A stretch of DNA of 64,000 bases, taken from the NCBI GenBank assembly GCA_021155195.1, contig JAJNPV010000042.1, positions 558,001-622,000 of the forward strand, read 5' to 3'. Made by a program: the position numbers and the translations under genes. The notes beneath the pieces were generated by a model. That model saw only the letters and a program-made list of their open reading frames with translations. It did not search any database and was not told the DNA's origin. This document shows, piece after piece, positions 26,435 to 34,879 of the stretch. Numbering within the stretch: position 1 is the stretch's first letter; each line of letters begins with the position of its first letter. This DNA is from Ohtaekwangia sp. (GTDB lineage Bacteria > Bacteroidota > Bacteroidia > Cytophagales > Cyclobacteriaceae).

Positions 26435-26455
26435 CGCTTTAATTGAATACTTTTG
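26424..26455 (+). promoter_or_regulatory. Promoter for the anmK-murQ cluster
   Basis: TTG (26424-26426), a 21-base spacer and TACTTTTG (26448-26455) match both consensus elements. The predicted leader is about 60 bases. The -33 element lies inside the start of the divergent GSCFA gene. Confidence 0.55.
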
Positions 26456-26520
26456 GAGTTGAGAAATTTTAAGGAAAGATACAAGTTGATCTGCCCGCTA
26501 CCCACTTTCAGAACATTTTT

Positions 26521-27717
26521 ATGAATATCAACATTACCCGCCTCGCTAAAATTGCTTCGAAAAAGTCCAGATTAATTATTGGGTTAATGTCAGGCACTTC
26601 ATTGGATGGGTTGGATGTCGCCTTGTGCAAAGTTTCAGGCAGTGGAAAATTTACCACGGTGAGTCAGCTAAAGTTTAAAACATGGGTATATCCGCCACAG
26701 CTTAAAACCAGAATACTTCAGGTTTTCGCCAAGGAGACAATTGATTTTCAGGTCTTGTGTGAGTTGAATGCCGCCATTGGAACCTTGCATGGAAAGTTAG
26801 TTTTAAAATCGTTGGATGAATGGAAGTTAAAACCATCTCAAATTGATTTAGTAGCATCGCACGGACAAACGGTTTTTCATGCTCCTATTTTTTTATATCC
26901 GCACGCCAAAGTGAATTCCACATTTCAAATTGGTGATGGCGATCACCTGGCATCATTAACAGGAATTATAACCTTAAGTGATTTCAGGCAGAAACATCTT
27001 GCTAAAGGTGGTGAGGGTGCGCCACTTGCTGTGTATGGCGATTATCTTTTGTTTTCTAAAGTGGGTGAAGATAGAATTATGTTGAACGCAGGAGGCATTG
27101 GGAACTTTACCTACTTACCGGCATCAGGTAAAGCAACTGAAGTTTTTGTAACCGATACAGGGCCGGCAAATACGTTGATCGATCAGGTAGTAAGAAAATA
27201 TATGCCTACTTTATCTTTTGATAAAGATGCGCGTTTGGCGAAGAAGGGAAGTGTTAATTCGAAACTTCTAAAGGCATTAAAAGCTAACACTTTTTTCAAG
27301 AAGCCCTTCCCGAAGACGATCGGCCCTGAGTTGTTTAATTTAGAGTACGTTGCACGGGCTCAAAGAGAATCGAAAACGGAAAGTATTTCATTGGAAGATT
27401 TACTGGCTACACTCACCCGGTTGAGTTCAGAGACAATGGCTGAGGCTATTCAAAAAGTAATAACAACAAGGAAAACATTTAAACTATACATAAGTGGAGG
27501 CGGAGCTCACAATCCGTTGGTGATGGATGGATTAAAGGAATTACTGCCCCATGTTTCATTTCATAAAATGATTGAACTTGGAATTTCAGGAGATGCAAAA
27601 GAGGCAATCCTATTTGCGGTGTTGGCAAATGAAACGGTAGCCGGGGGTAGAGTGAATTTTGGTGAACGATCAAAAGTACCAACGGTATCAATGGGAAAGA
27701 TTTCGTTTCCGGATTGA
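26521..27717 (+). CDS. anmK: Anhydro-N-acetylmuramic acid kinase
   Basis: The 398-residue protein has the family signature GLMSGTSLDGLD (about 21-32) for ATP binding. It also has ASHGQTVFH, AKGGEGAPL, NAGGIGNFT and TDTGPANTLID in the expected order. AnmK converts 1,6-anhydro-MurNAc from peptidoglycan turnover into MurNAc 6-phosphate. Next comes murQ, which handles its product, so the two genes encode successive steps of cell-wall recycling. The length is slightly above E. coli AnmK. No lytic transglycosylase or AmpG-like permease is present nearby. Confidence 0.96.
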   Translation: MNINITRLAKIASKKSRLIIGLMSGTSLDGLDVALCKVSGSGKFTTVSQLKFKTWVYPPQLKTRILQVFAKETIDFQVLCELNAAIGTLHGKLVLKSLDEWKLKPSQIDLVASHGQTVFHAPIFLYPHAKVNSTFQIGDGDHLASLTGIITLSDFRQKHLAKGGEGAPLAVYGDYLLFSKVGEDRIMLNAGGIGNFTYLPASGKATEVFVTDTGPANTLIDQVVRKYMPTLSFDKDARLAKKGSVNSKLLKALKANTFFKKPFPKTIGPELFNLEYVARAQRESKTESISLEDLLATLTRLSSETMAEAIQKVITTRKTFKLYISGGGAHNPLVMDGLKELLPHVSFHKMIELGISGDAKEAILFAVLANETVAGGRVNFGERSKVPTVSMGKISFPD

Positions 27718-27721
27718 AGAT

Positions 27722-27756
27722 ATGTTTCACGCAAAGTCGCTAAGTACACAAAGTTT
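27722..27756. repeat. ACGCAAAG-type degenerate intergenic repeat
   Basis: The gap between anmK and murQ holds CACGCAAAGTCGCTAAG followed by ACACAAAG. Tandem ACGCAAAG/CGCTAAG words are a frequent dispersed intergenic sequence in Bacteroidota, from memory. It lies in a short operon spacer. Confidence 0.35.
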
Positions 27757-27781
27757 TGATTTTAAATAATTAAATAAATTA

Positions 27782-28603
27782 ATGAGTTCAAAGTTTGAGA
27801 TGATTACAGAGCAACCTTCCAGGTATCGTCATCTTGAGAAGATGACTGTAAATGAAGTGTTGAAAAATATTAATACGGAAGATAAATCAGTTCCTCTCGC
27901 CATCGAGCAAGTAATCCCCCAGATTGAAAAATTGGTACAAGCTGCAGTTGATAAGATGCTTACAGGGGGGCGGCTCTTTTATATTGGTGCCGGTACCAGT
28001 GGTAGGCTAGGCGTTGTTGATGCGAGCGAGTGTCCTCCAACGTATGGTGTACCTTATGGACTGGTTATTGGAGTTATAGCTGGCGGAGCGAAGGCTATAA
28101 CGCAAGCTGTTGAGTTTGCTGAAGATAGTCCGGAGCGAGGCTGGCTTGATTTGTTAGCACACCAGGTAAGCTCCAAGGATTTTGTAATTGGTATTGCTGC
28201 AAGTGGAAAAACCCCTTATGTAGTAGGTGCGCTAAAGGCGTGTAAGGAAAATAACATCCTTACGGGGAGTATTTCGTGCAATCCTAATTCACCCATCAGT
28301 ACTTCAGATTTTCCTATTGAGGTAGTTGTGGGGCCTGAGTTTGTAACCGGAAGCACCCGCATGAAAAGTGGTACGGCTCAAAAATTAGTTTTAAATATGA
28401 TCTCCACGTCAGTTATGATTCAATTGGGCAGGGTGGAGGATAATAAGATGGTAAACATGCAGCTAACCAATGATAAACTTGTTGATAGGGGCGTGAAGAT
28501 GGTTATGGAAAATGCCGGAATTTCTGATTATGAAATAGCCAGAAATCTCCTTTTAAAGCACGGCTCTGTGAAGAATGCAGTTACCGCTCATGCTAAAAAT
28601 TAA
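27782..28603 (+). CDS. murQ: N-acetylmuramic acid 6-phosphate etherase
   Basis: The 273-residue SIS-domain protein carries IGAGTSGRLGVVDASE (about 68-83), which holds the phosphosugar and the catalytic Glu. It also has EDSPERGW, GIAASGKTPYV and TGSTRMKSGTAQK, all diagnostic of MurQ. It removes lactate from MurNAc 6-phosphate to give GlcNAc 6-phosphate. It follows anmK by 64 bases and precedes the deaminase/deacetylase fusion, which could process the GlcNAc 6-phosphate further. It is slightly shorter than E. coli MurQ but complete in motifs. Confidence 0.96.
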   Translation: MSSKFEMITEQPSRYRHLEKMTVNEVLKNINTEDKSVPLAIEQVIPQIEKLVQAAVDKMLTGGRLFYIGAGTSGRLGVVDASECPPTYGVPYGLVIGVIAGGAKAITQAVEFAEDSPERGWLDLLAHQVSSKDFVIGIAASGKTPYVVGALKACKENNILTGSISCNPNSPISTSDFPIEVVVGPEFVTGSTRMKSGTAQKLVLNMISTSVMIQLGRVEDNKMVNMQLTNDKLVDRGVKMVMENAGISDYEIARNLLLKHGSVKNAVTAHAKN

Positions 28604-28639
28604 TAGCCCAGGAGTTTAGAATGATCTTCAAACAGTCGT

Positions 28640-28647
28640 TATTTTTG
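28640..28647 (+). promoter_or_regulatory. Possible -7 box for the NagB/PIG-L fusion gene
   Basis: TATTTTTG matches TAnnTTTG exactly, 23 bases before the ATG at 28671. A clear -33 TTG is missing, so the gene may instead rely on readthrough from murQ. Confidence 0.33.
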
Positions 28648-28670
28648 AAATCTACCTTTTCACTATTCAT

Positions 28671-30569
28671 ATGAGTCAATTATCCGTAACTGAACAAATT
28701 CCCACCAAGATTTTTAACACTTCCGAACTGGCTTCGATTTTTGTAGCCAATGAAATAGCAACCCTTATCCGCAAGAAGCAAGCAGAAGGAAAGCCTTGTG
28801 TTTTGGGATTAGCCACTGGATCAACACCCACACGAGTTTATTCCGAATTGGTCGGTTTACATAAGAAGGGGCTTAGCTTTAAAAATGTAATCACCTTCAA
28901 TCTCGATGAATATTATCCAATGGAACCTGATTCGTTGCAGAGCTATGTTCGATTCATGAATGAACATCTTTTCAACTACATTGATATCCCTAAAGAAAAT
29001 ATAAACATACCGGATGGTACGCTACCGAAAGATCAGGTAGCTGATTTCTGTAAGGCCTATGATGCGAAGATTGATGAGTTGGGAGGAATTGATTTACAAA
29101 TTTTAGGTATTGGCCGCACCGGTCATATTGGTTTTAATGAACCCGGTTCTTCAGAGAAATCCCCTACGCGTATGATCACATTAGATCAGGTTACGCGCAT
29201 TGATGCTGCGAGCGATTTTTTTGGTGATGAGAATGTTCCCAAGAAGGCGATTACAATGGGCGTGGGCTCCATTCTAAAATCCAAGCGCATCATTATGATG
29301 GCCTGGGGCGAAGGTAAAGGGCCGATTGTCCAAAAAGCGGTAGAGGGTCCAGTTACAGATCAAATCCCATCTACATTCTTACAGAAGCATAACAATACAC
29401 AAGTCATTTTGGATGACGCTGCTTCTTCTAAACTTACACGCATTAAAACTCCGTGGTTAGTTGATAGTTGTGAGTGGGATGAAAAGCTAATTCAAAAAGC
29501 AGTGGTATGGTTGGGTCTTCAACTTCAAAAGCCTGTTCTTAAACTCACCAACCTTGATTATATGGAGCATGGCATGGGTGATATTATTACTGAGTTTGGC
29601 TCAGCATATCAGGTTAATATAAAAATCTTCAATACACTTCAACATACCATTACCGGTTGGCCGGGAGGTAAACCCAATGCCGATGATACCCATCGTCCGG
29701 AGCGGGCAAAACCTTTTCCAAAACGAGCTATTATTTTCAGCCCACATCCTGATGACGATGTGATTTCGATGGGAGGAACGTTCATCCGTTTGGTGGATCA
29801 TGGACATGAGGTGCATGTCGCTTATCAAACTTCAGGAAATATTGCGGTGTTTGATGATGATGCCATTCGTTTCGCAGATTTTGTGCGCGACTTCAATCAG
29901 TCCTTTGGGCTAAGTAAAAGTGATGGTGAAAAATTCTACGATAAAATTGTAAAAGACATCCGCGATAAGAAACCGGGGCAGGTAGATAGTCCCGAAGTAA
30001 TGCGCATTAAGGGATTGATTCGAAGAGGGGAGGCAAAAGCGGGCTGTCGTTATGTAGGAATACCCGATTCGCAAGCACACTTCTTGGATATGCCATTTTA
30101 CGAAACCGGAACGGTGAAGAAAAAACCGTTGGGCGATGCCGATATTCAAATCATTGTTGACTTAATTGAACAAATAAAGCCGCATCAGATTTATGCTGCC
30201 GGAGATTTATCCGATCCGCATGGAACGCATCGGGTTTGCTTGTCCGCCATTTATCAAGCGGTGGATAAACTGAAGCACAAAGATTACATGAAAGATTGCT
30301 ACGTATGGTTATACCGAGGTGCCTGGCAGGAGTGGGATATCGATCAGATCGAGATGGCCGTGCCATTAAGTCCCGATGAATTAATGCGAAAACGCAGAGC
30401 CGTGTTCAAGCATCAATCTCAGAAAGACAGTGCAGTATTTCCGGGTAGCGACAAGCGCGAATTCTGGATGCGTGCTGAAGATCGCAATCATGCCACAGCA
30501 GAAGCGTATAATTTATTAGGCCTTGCCGAGTATGAAGCAATGGAAGCCTTTGTTCGATACCATTTTTAA
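28671..30569 (+). CDS. NagB-like deaminase fused to a PIG-L/LmbE-type deacetylase
   Basis: The 632-residue protein joins two enzymes. Residues about 10-285 form a glucosamine-6-phosphate deaminase domain with FNLDEYYP (Asp79 as general base) and GIGRTGHIGFNEP (His152, Glu157). The position of E. coli Asp141 is Thr150. Residues about 350-630 form a PIG-L/LmbE zinc deacetylase domain with the metal motif HPDDD at 359-363 and the later DPHGTH. The fusion is seen in Bacteroidota and suggests N-deacetylation and deamination of an amino sugar by one chain. With AnmK and MurQ upstream it would turn recycled GlcNAc 6-phosphate towards fructose 6-phosphate. No separate nagA is in the window. The deacetylase substrate is inferred. 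Confidence 0.92.
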   Translation: MSQLSVTEQIPTKIFNTSELASIFVANEIATLIRKKQAEGKPCVLGLATGSTPTRVYSELVGLHKKGLSFKNVITFNLDEYYPMEPDSLQSYVRFMNEHLFNYIDIPKENINIPDGTLPKDQVADFCKAYDAKIDELGGIDLQILGIGRTGHIGFNEPGSSEKSPTRMITLDQVTRIDAASDFFGDENVPKKAITMGVGSILKSKRIIMMAWGEGKGPIVQKAVEGPVTDQIPSTFLQKHNNTQVILDDAASSKLTRIKTPWLVDSCEWDEKLIQKAVVWLGLQLQKPVLKLTNLDYMEHGMGDIITEFGSAYQVNIKIFNTLQHTITGWPGGKPNADDTHRPERAKPFPKRAIIFSPHPDDDVISMGGTFIRLVDHGHEVHVAYQTSGNIAVFDDDAIRFADFVRDFNQSFGLSKSDGEKFYDKIVKDIRDKKPGQVDSPEVMRIKGLIRRGEAKAGCRYVGIPDSQAHFLDMPFYETGTVKKKPLGDADIQIIVDLIEQIKPHQIYAAGDLSDPHGTHRVCLSAIYQAVDKLKHKDYMKDCYVWLYRGAWQEWDIDQIEMAVPLSPDELMRKRRAVFKHQSQKDSAVFPGSDKREFWMRAEDRNHATAEAYNLLGLAEYEAMEAFVRYHF

Positions 30570-30570
30570 A

Positions 30571-30650
30571 ACTTGATTCTGGATTCCTGATACCGGGTTC
30601 TTGATTCTTGAGAGTATCCAGTATCTTGCATCGAGTATCCAGCATCATTA
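30571..30650. repeat. CTGGATACTCGATGC-type intergenic repeat, copy 2
   Basis: The spacer before exonuclease III holds AGTATCCAGTATC and GAGTATCCAGCATC in tandem, plus TTGATTCT repeated (30573 and 30601). Matching words occur at 48110-48173. Confidence 0.5.
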
Positions 30651-30660
30651 ATCAAACGCC

Positions 30661-31434
30661 ATGCCTCTTCACTTTGTCTCCTGGAACGTAAACGGTATTA
30701 GAGCAATTATAAAGAAAGAATTTGTAGCCAATGTGCGAGCCATGGCACCGGATATCCTTGGCTTACAAGAGACGAAAGCAGCAAAAGAGGAGACGCTTTC
30801 TGCGCTTGAATTACTTCCGGAGTATAAAATCTACGCTAATTCATCGAAAGCCCGCAAAGGGTATTCTGGTACGGCAATCCTAACTAAGACGGAACCGCTG
30901 GATGTTACGTACGACATGGGAATTGATGTACACGACCAGGAAGGGCGGGTGATTACAGCCGAGTTTCCAGAGTACTTTTTTATCACGTGTTATACCCCCA
31001 ATTCGGGCGAAGGTCTTTCTCGCCTGGACTATCGCCAAACCTGGAATGATGCCTTTCGCGAATATGTACTTTGGCTAAACCGAAGAAAGCCCGTGATACT
31101 GTGTGGAGATTTTAACGTTGCGCATAAACCCATTGACCTTGCGCATCCAAAAGCAAATTATAATAAGTCCGCAGGCTATACGCAGCAGGAGATTGATGGA
31201 TTTGATAAATTATTACAAACAGGCTTCGTAGATACGTTTCGCTACTTTTATCCTGAAGAAGTAAAATATTCCTACTGGAATTTTGTAACCAATGGCCGTG
31301 CTAAAAATGTGGGCTGGCGCATTGACCATTTTTTAGTTCCGGAAAAAATCATGACTTCTGTTAAGGACGCATTCATCTACGATCAGTATCATGGATCTGA
31401 TCATTGTCCGGTGGGATTGAAGATTAACCTATAA
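30661..31434 (+). CDS. xth: Exodeoxyribonuclease III
   Basis: The 257-residue protein has the complete exonuclease III/AP endonuclease set: WNVNGIRA (N-terminal Asn), LQETKA (metal Glu), GDFNVAH (Asp/Asn), WRIDHFL and GSDHCPV (catalytic His). It repairs abasic sites and trims 3' ends. Length is normal. It follows a repeat-bearing spacer and converges on the next minus-strand gene, overlapping its stop by six bases. Confidence 0.96.
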   Translation: MPLHFVSWNVNGIRAIIKKEFVANVRAMAPDILGLQETKAAKEETLSALELLPEYKIYANSSKARKGYSGTAILTKTEPLDVTYDMGIDVHDQEGRVITAEFPEYFFITCYTPNSGEGLSRLDYRQTWNDAFREYVLWLNRRKPVILCGDFNVAHKPIDLAHPKANYNKSAGYTQQEIDGFDKLLQTGFVDTFRYFYPEEVKYSYWNFVTNGRAKNVGWRIDHFLVPEKIMTSVKDAFIYDQYHGSDHCPVGLKINL

Positions 31435-32106
31435 GGAAACGCCTAGCTGAATTCCAAATTTAGGCATTATACCTTGGTAGTTTGGTGACGTAATTCCTGA
31501 ATAGGAATAATAGGATATTGGTAAAGCTGGGTTATAACCGTGTAGGGTATCTGACCACTGAATACCACCGCCAATATATGCATCAATAAAGAGTACACTC
31601 CAAAGTGTTCGCTGCACACCAATGGTAAAACCGGTCCCCCAGTTTCTAATTAAATCTTCAATTTTAATGGTGTAGTTATTTTGTTGACCAGTGTTTGGAT
31701 CATAATTATAATAGATGAACTCACCTTCGTTTTTATAGGAGGCTACCTGAACATAGCCACTAATGTAAATCCCTTGCAAATAATTTTTGTTTCGTTTAGT
31801 GACGTAGTTTTTCAGGGGGCTTATATACTTGCGGTACTGAAATTCGCCACCGAGGCCTTTATAAAAGTCATCCCCGTAGTAATAAGGCTCTGAGCCATTA
31901 TTACTGTCAAATCTGCCAAAAATGTAAAGGCTATAACTCTTAGTTCGGGACTTATTGAAAATCTCAGTTCCGATTTTTAATGTGTTGATAGCAAAGTTTT
32001 GGGGCGCAACCTTAAATAAAGCTCGCGGGGCTGTTAAGGTTTGCTCACTTTGAGCGAGCACACAAATTGAAGTTAAGACGAGCATGACCGTTATTGATGC
32101 CTTCAT
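31429..32106 (-). CDS. Secreted protein, probable outer-membrane beta-barrel
   Basis: The 225-residue protein has a signal peptide ending VLAQ (about residue 19). The mature chain alternates aromatic and polar residues in short strands separated by Asn/Gly-rich turns (NKNYLQGIYISGYVQ, GTGFTIGVQ) and ends GIQLGVSL, in the manner of small outer-membrane barrels. No named family is recognised. Its stop overlaps the end of xth by six bases on the other strand. It lies 44 bases downstream of a small membrane protein gene on the same strand. Confidence 0.72.
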   Translation of the reverse strand: MKASITVMLVLTSICVLAQSEQTLTAPRALFKVAPQNFAINTLKIGTEIFNKSRTKSYSLYIFGRFDSNNGSEPYYYGDDFYKGLGGEFQYRKYISPLKNYVTKRNKNYLQGIYISGYVQVASYKNEGEFIYYNYDPNTGQQNNYTIKIEDLIRNWGTGFTIGVQRTLWSVLFIDAYIGGGIQWSDTLHGYNPALPISYYSYSGITSPNYQGIMPKFGIQLGVSL

Positions 32107-32150
32107 AAGATTTGGGTTGATTGATCCAGAACGGAACTATCAATCTCTTA

Positions 32151-32459
32151 TTATCCAATTGTATAAAAGAAGTTATTAAGCTTCTGCTGAAAAAATTGAA
32201 TTAGGAGAGTGTAAACAATAAAGAATATGCTAAAATAAATAATTAACCGCTTATTATTTTTTATTGTTGACACTAATAATAATGAAGATATAAGAACTGA
32301 AATGCATGCGTAATATAGATAAGGATATGATAATCTAATTGTAATAGATTCAGGAACAAATGGGGTAGTTGCTGATCTAAATCTGAAATATGCTAGACTA
32401 TAAATAGCAGAACTTATGATGGAGAGAATACAAAATATTATTCCCCAAAACCTTATCAT
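32151..32459 (-). CDS. Small membrane protein of unknown function
   Basis: I start at the ATG at 32459 (102 residues), immediately after the murA stop. A start at 32477 would overlap murA by 17 bases. Three hydrophobic segments are visible (about residues 4-24, 44-63 and 72-94), so it is an inner-membrane protein. The gene is more AT-rich than its neighbours. No family is recognised. It may be translated by coupling to murA. Its reality is likely but not certain. Confidence 0.6.
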   Translation of the reverse strand: MIRFWGIIFCILSIISSAIYSLAYFRFRSATTPFVPESITIRLSYPYLYYACISVLISSLLLVSTIKNNKRLIIYFSIFFIVYTLLIQFFQQKLNNFFYTIG

Positions 32460-32460
32460 C

Positions 32461-33768
32461 TTAAGCAACCCGCTCAATCTGTGCTCCCAACTTCTTTAAG
32501 CGCGCTTCGATATCCTGATAGCCACGATCTATTTGTTCTACATTCGAGATTTCGCTTTCGCCTGAAGCGGAGAGGGCGGCTATTAGCAAGGCAACACCCG
32601 CACGAATATCAGGAGAGGACATCTTGATTCCGCGTAACGGATTTTTTCGATCTAAGCCAATTACAGTTGCACGATGTGGATCATTCAAAATAATTTGAGC
32701 ACCCATATCAATGAGTTTGTCGACAAAGAACAACCGACTTTCAAACATTTTTTGATGAATAAGTACTGTGCCTTTTGCCTGAATGGCAACTACTAACACG
32801 ATGCTTATAAGATCGGGAGTAAATCCCGGCCACGGAGAATCAGCTATAGTAAGAATGGAACCGTCAATAAAGGTTTCGATCTCATATCGCTCTTGAGCGG
32901 GTACATAAATATCGTCACCCCGGAATTCCATTTTGATTCCAAGTCTTCGGAAGATTTCAGGAATGATGCCTAACATGGAGATGCGACAATCTTTAATGGT
33001 AATCTCAGATTGTGTCATAGCAGCTAATCCAATGAAGCTGCCAATCTCAATCATATCGGGAAGAATGGTGTGTTCTGTTCCACCAAGTTTTTCAACTCCT
33101 TCTATGATTAGCAAGTTTGAACCAATACCACTGATCTTTGCACCCATGCGATTGAGCATAGCACATAGTTGCTGCAGATAAGGTTCACACGCAGCATTGT
33201 AAATAGTGGTCACTCCCTTAGCAAGTACAGCAGCCATTAAAATGTTGGCAGTACCTGTTACGGAAGCTTCATCCAACAGCATGTAACTGCCTTTCAAATG
33301 CGAGGCATCAATGTGAAAAAGATTGTCCTCGGCTTCGTATTTAAATTTGGCTCCCAGGTTTTGGAATCCTATGAAATGGGTATCTAACTTTCTTCGGCCA
33401 ATTTTATCACCCCCAGGTTTAGGAATGCTGGCTTTACCGAAACGTGCCAAGATTGGGCCTAACAACATCACCGATCCGCGTAAAGCAGAAGCCTTCGTTT
33501 TGTATTCAGCTGTTTCTAGAAATTTGGTATCGATGCTTTTTGCTGTGAAGCGATAAGAACCCGTTCCTAATTTTTCAACTACGCATCCTAAATCACCAAT
33601 CAGGTCGATCAGCTTATTTACATCTACAATGTTTGGGATGTTATGTATAGTAACCGGTTCTGCAGTAAGCAAAGGTGCACAAAGAACTTGAAGCGCTTCA
33701 TTTTTTGCCCCTTGCGGAATGATCTCACCCTTTAGTTTAAGACCTCCTTTAATTTTGAAGGAACTCAT
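32461..33768 (-). CDS. murA: UDP-N-acetylglucosamine 1-carboxyvinyltransferase with Asp at the fosfomycin site
   Basis: The 435-residue enzyme catalyses the first committed step of peptidoglycan synthesis, adding enolpyruvate to UDP-GlcNAc. The N-terminal GAKNEALQ motif and the second-domain motifs are present. The active-site loop reads PGGDKIGRRKLDTH, putting Asp121 (codon 33406-33408) where E. coli has Cys115. Cys115 is the residue alkylated by fosfomycin; Asp at this place keeps catalysis and gives intrinsic insensitivity in mycobacteria and chlamydiae. The start overlaps the stop of DUF4290 (ATGA), so the two are coupled. Confidence 0.96.
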   Translation of the reverse strand: MSSFKIKGGLKLKGEIIPQGAKNEALQVLCAPLLTAEPVTIHNIPNIVDVNKLIDLIGDLGCVVEKLGTGSYRFTAKSIDTKFLETAEYKTKASALRGSVMLLGPILARFGKASIPKPGGDKIGRRKLDTHFIGFQNLGAKFKYEAEDNLFHIDASHLKGSYMLLDEASVTGTANILMAAVLAKGVTTIYNAACEPYLQQLCAMLNRMGAKISGIGSNLLIIEGVEKLGGTEHTILPDMIEIGSFIGLAAMTQSEITIKDCRISMLGIIPEIFRRLGIKMEFRGDDIYVPAQERYEIETFIDGSILTIADSPWPGFTPDLISIVLVVAIQAKGTVLIHQKMFESRLFFVDKLIDMGAQIILNDPHRATVIGLDRKNPLRGIKMSSPDIRAGVALLIAALSASGESEISNVEQIDRGYQDIEARLKKLGAQIERVA

Positions 33769-34454
33769 TGATCTCTTCTGCGGTGTTGATGACGGTTTTT
33801 CTTAAACGGGCGGTTGCTCCGTTGATTTCTGTTTTCGCTACGTTCACCACCTTGCTGGCGATTGTTATTATTACCAGACTTGCGTGGCTCGCGGTACAGT
33901 TTTTCGAAAAGATTTTCTTCTCTTACCTTATCTAAACTTAATGTTAGTTTTCCTTGAGAGAGGATACCTATATCTTTTACAATAACGGAATCATCTAAAT
34001 TCTCTTTGTTCCATGCGCTAAAGAATGTTTTCATGAGTTTGCCAATATAAATGGCGGCTTCTTCGCGCTCTTTAGGATCTTCTTTTTTTACAGCTTCTTT
34101 CACAAGCCTTTCAATATTCTTTCCGTAGTGGCGAAAGCGAACATTGTTTTGAGGATACTCCATCTTGCGTGGCTTCTTGAAAAGAATTGTGCGATCAGGA
34201 GTGGTGAAAGGATTATCAACATCTAAGTTGAAATCGGCCATAATGTATAGATCATCCCACATGCGTTGTGGATTTTCTTGTGCTTCTTTGGCTACAGGAG
34301 CAAGTTGTTTAATCAGTTCGATTAAAGTAGTAGCTAATTCGGTACGTTTATTCTTATCTGGAACGGTGCGGATGTAGTTCACTAATTTTTGAACGTTTCT
34401 GCCGTATTCTTTCAAGATGATGCCTTCACGTGAAGTATTGTATTCGCCTATCAT
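33765..34454 (-). CDS. DUF4290 protein with a basic, Asn/Arg-rich tail
   Basis: The 229-residue protein matches DUF4290, a Bacteroidota family found next to murA. The ordered part (about 1-190) is mostly helical, opening with YNTSREGIILKEYGRN. The last 40 residues are a disordered tail rich in Asn, Gln, Arg and His that could bind nucleic acid. The function is unknown. It overlaps the PIN gene by four bases on one side and murA by four on the other. Conserved pairing with murA suggests a link to envelope synthesis or its coordination. Confidence 0.88.
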   Translation of the reverse strand: MIGEYNTSREGIILKEYGRNVQKLVNYIRTVPDKNKRTELATTLIELIKQLAPVAKEAQENPQRMWDDLYIMADFNLDVDNPFTTPDRTILFKKPRKMEYPQNNVRFRHYGKNIERLVKEAVKKEDPKEREEAAIYIGKLMKTFFSAWNKENLDDSVIVKDIGILSQGKLTLSLDKVREENLFEKLYREPRKSGNNNNRQQGGERSENRNQRSNRPFKKNRHQHRRRDQ

Positions 34455-34879
34455 TTTATATCGTTTACAGTAATAATATTTAATTCTTTTATGTTTTTGA
34501 GTCTAAAATCATTGGTAAAAAAAGATTCACAAGAATGATTAACTGCTGTTGCTATTTGAATGGCATCAATACTTCGTAGGAATGAGTATTTAGCTCTTAA
34601 CGTGGCAGAAAGTTCAGCAATTTCAAGGGTTACTTCAAATATTTGAATATTGAGTTGCTCTATTAATTTTTGAAAATCTTCAATTGGTTTCAATATATTA
34701 AGTTTCTTCGGGTTTACCTGAAATTCTGAGATGGTTATTACGCTTGTAGTTAATAGATTATCCTTCATGCTTTGGTCAGCAAGGTAATTAGCAACTATGG
34801 AGCAATATTCAGGATTATTTTCAATTAAGTAAATGAATGGACTTGTGTCGATAAACACACATTCAGATTTGTTCATCAC
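34451..34879 (-). CDS. PIN-domain ribonuclease, VapC-like
   Basis: The 142-residue protein has the PIN fold signature: FIDTSPFIYLIE at the N-terminus (Asp11), a central Glu (IAELSA region), SIDAIQIATA and the C-terminal TNDFRLKNI. This is the acidic metal site of VapC-type toxins, which cut RNA. It begins inside the end of a 68-residue upstream partner (17-base overlap) and ends overlapping DUF4290. Two adjacent Met codons (34879, 34876) are possible starts. Toxin activity is likely by family but untested. Confidence 0.88.
   Translation of the reverse strand: MMNKSECVFIDTSPFIYLIENNPEYCSIVANYLADQSMKDNLLTTSVITISEFQVNPKKLNILKPIEDFQKLIEQLNIQIFEVTLEIAELSATLRAKYSFLRSIDAIQIATAVNHSCESFFTNDFRLKNIKELNIITVNDIK

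Noticed and set aside
27723..27731. TGTTTCACG, a possible left half of parS
   Set aside because: The right half is missing, and the sequence is better explained by the ACGCAAAG-type intergenic repeat.
32460..32477. Longer start for the small membrane protein overlapping murA
   Set aside because: The ATG at 32459 directly after the murA stop gives a normal membrane-protein start without the overlap.
34424..34435. Palindrome CTTCACGTGAAG resembling the core of a parS site
   Set aside because: Only the ten-base core matches TGTTTCACGTGAAACA. The flanks differ, and it lies inside the DUF4290 coding region about 16 kb from parAB.
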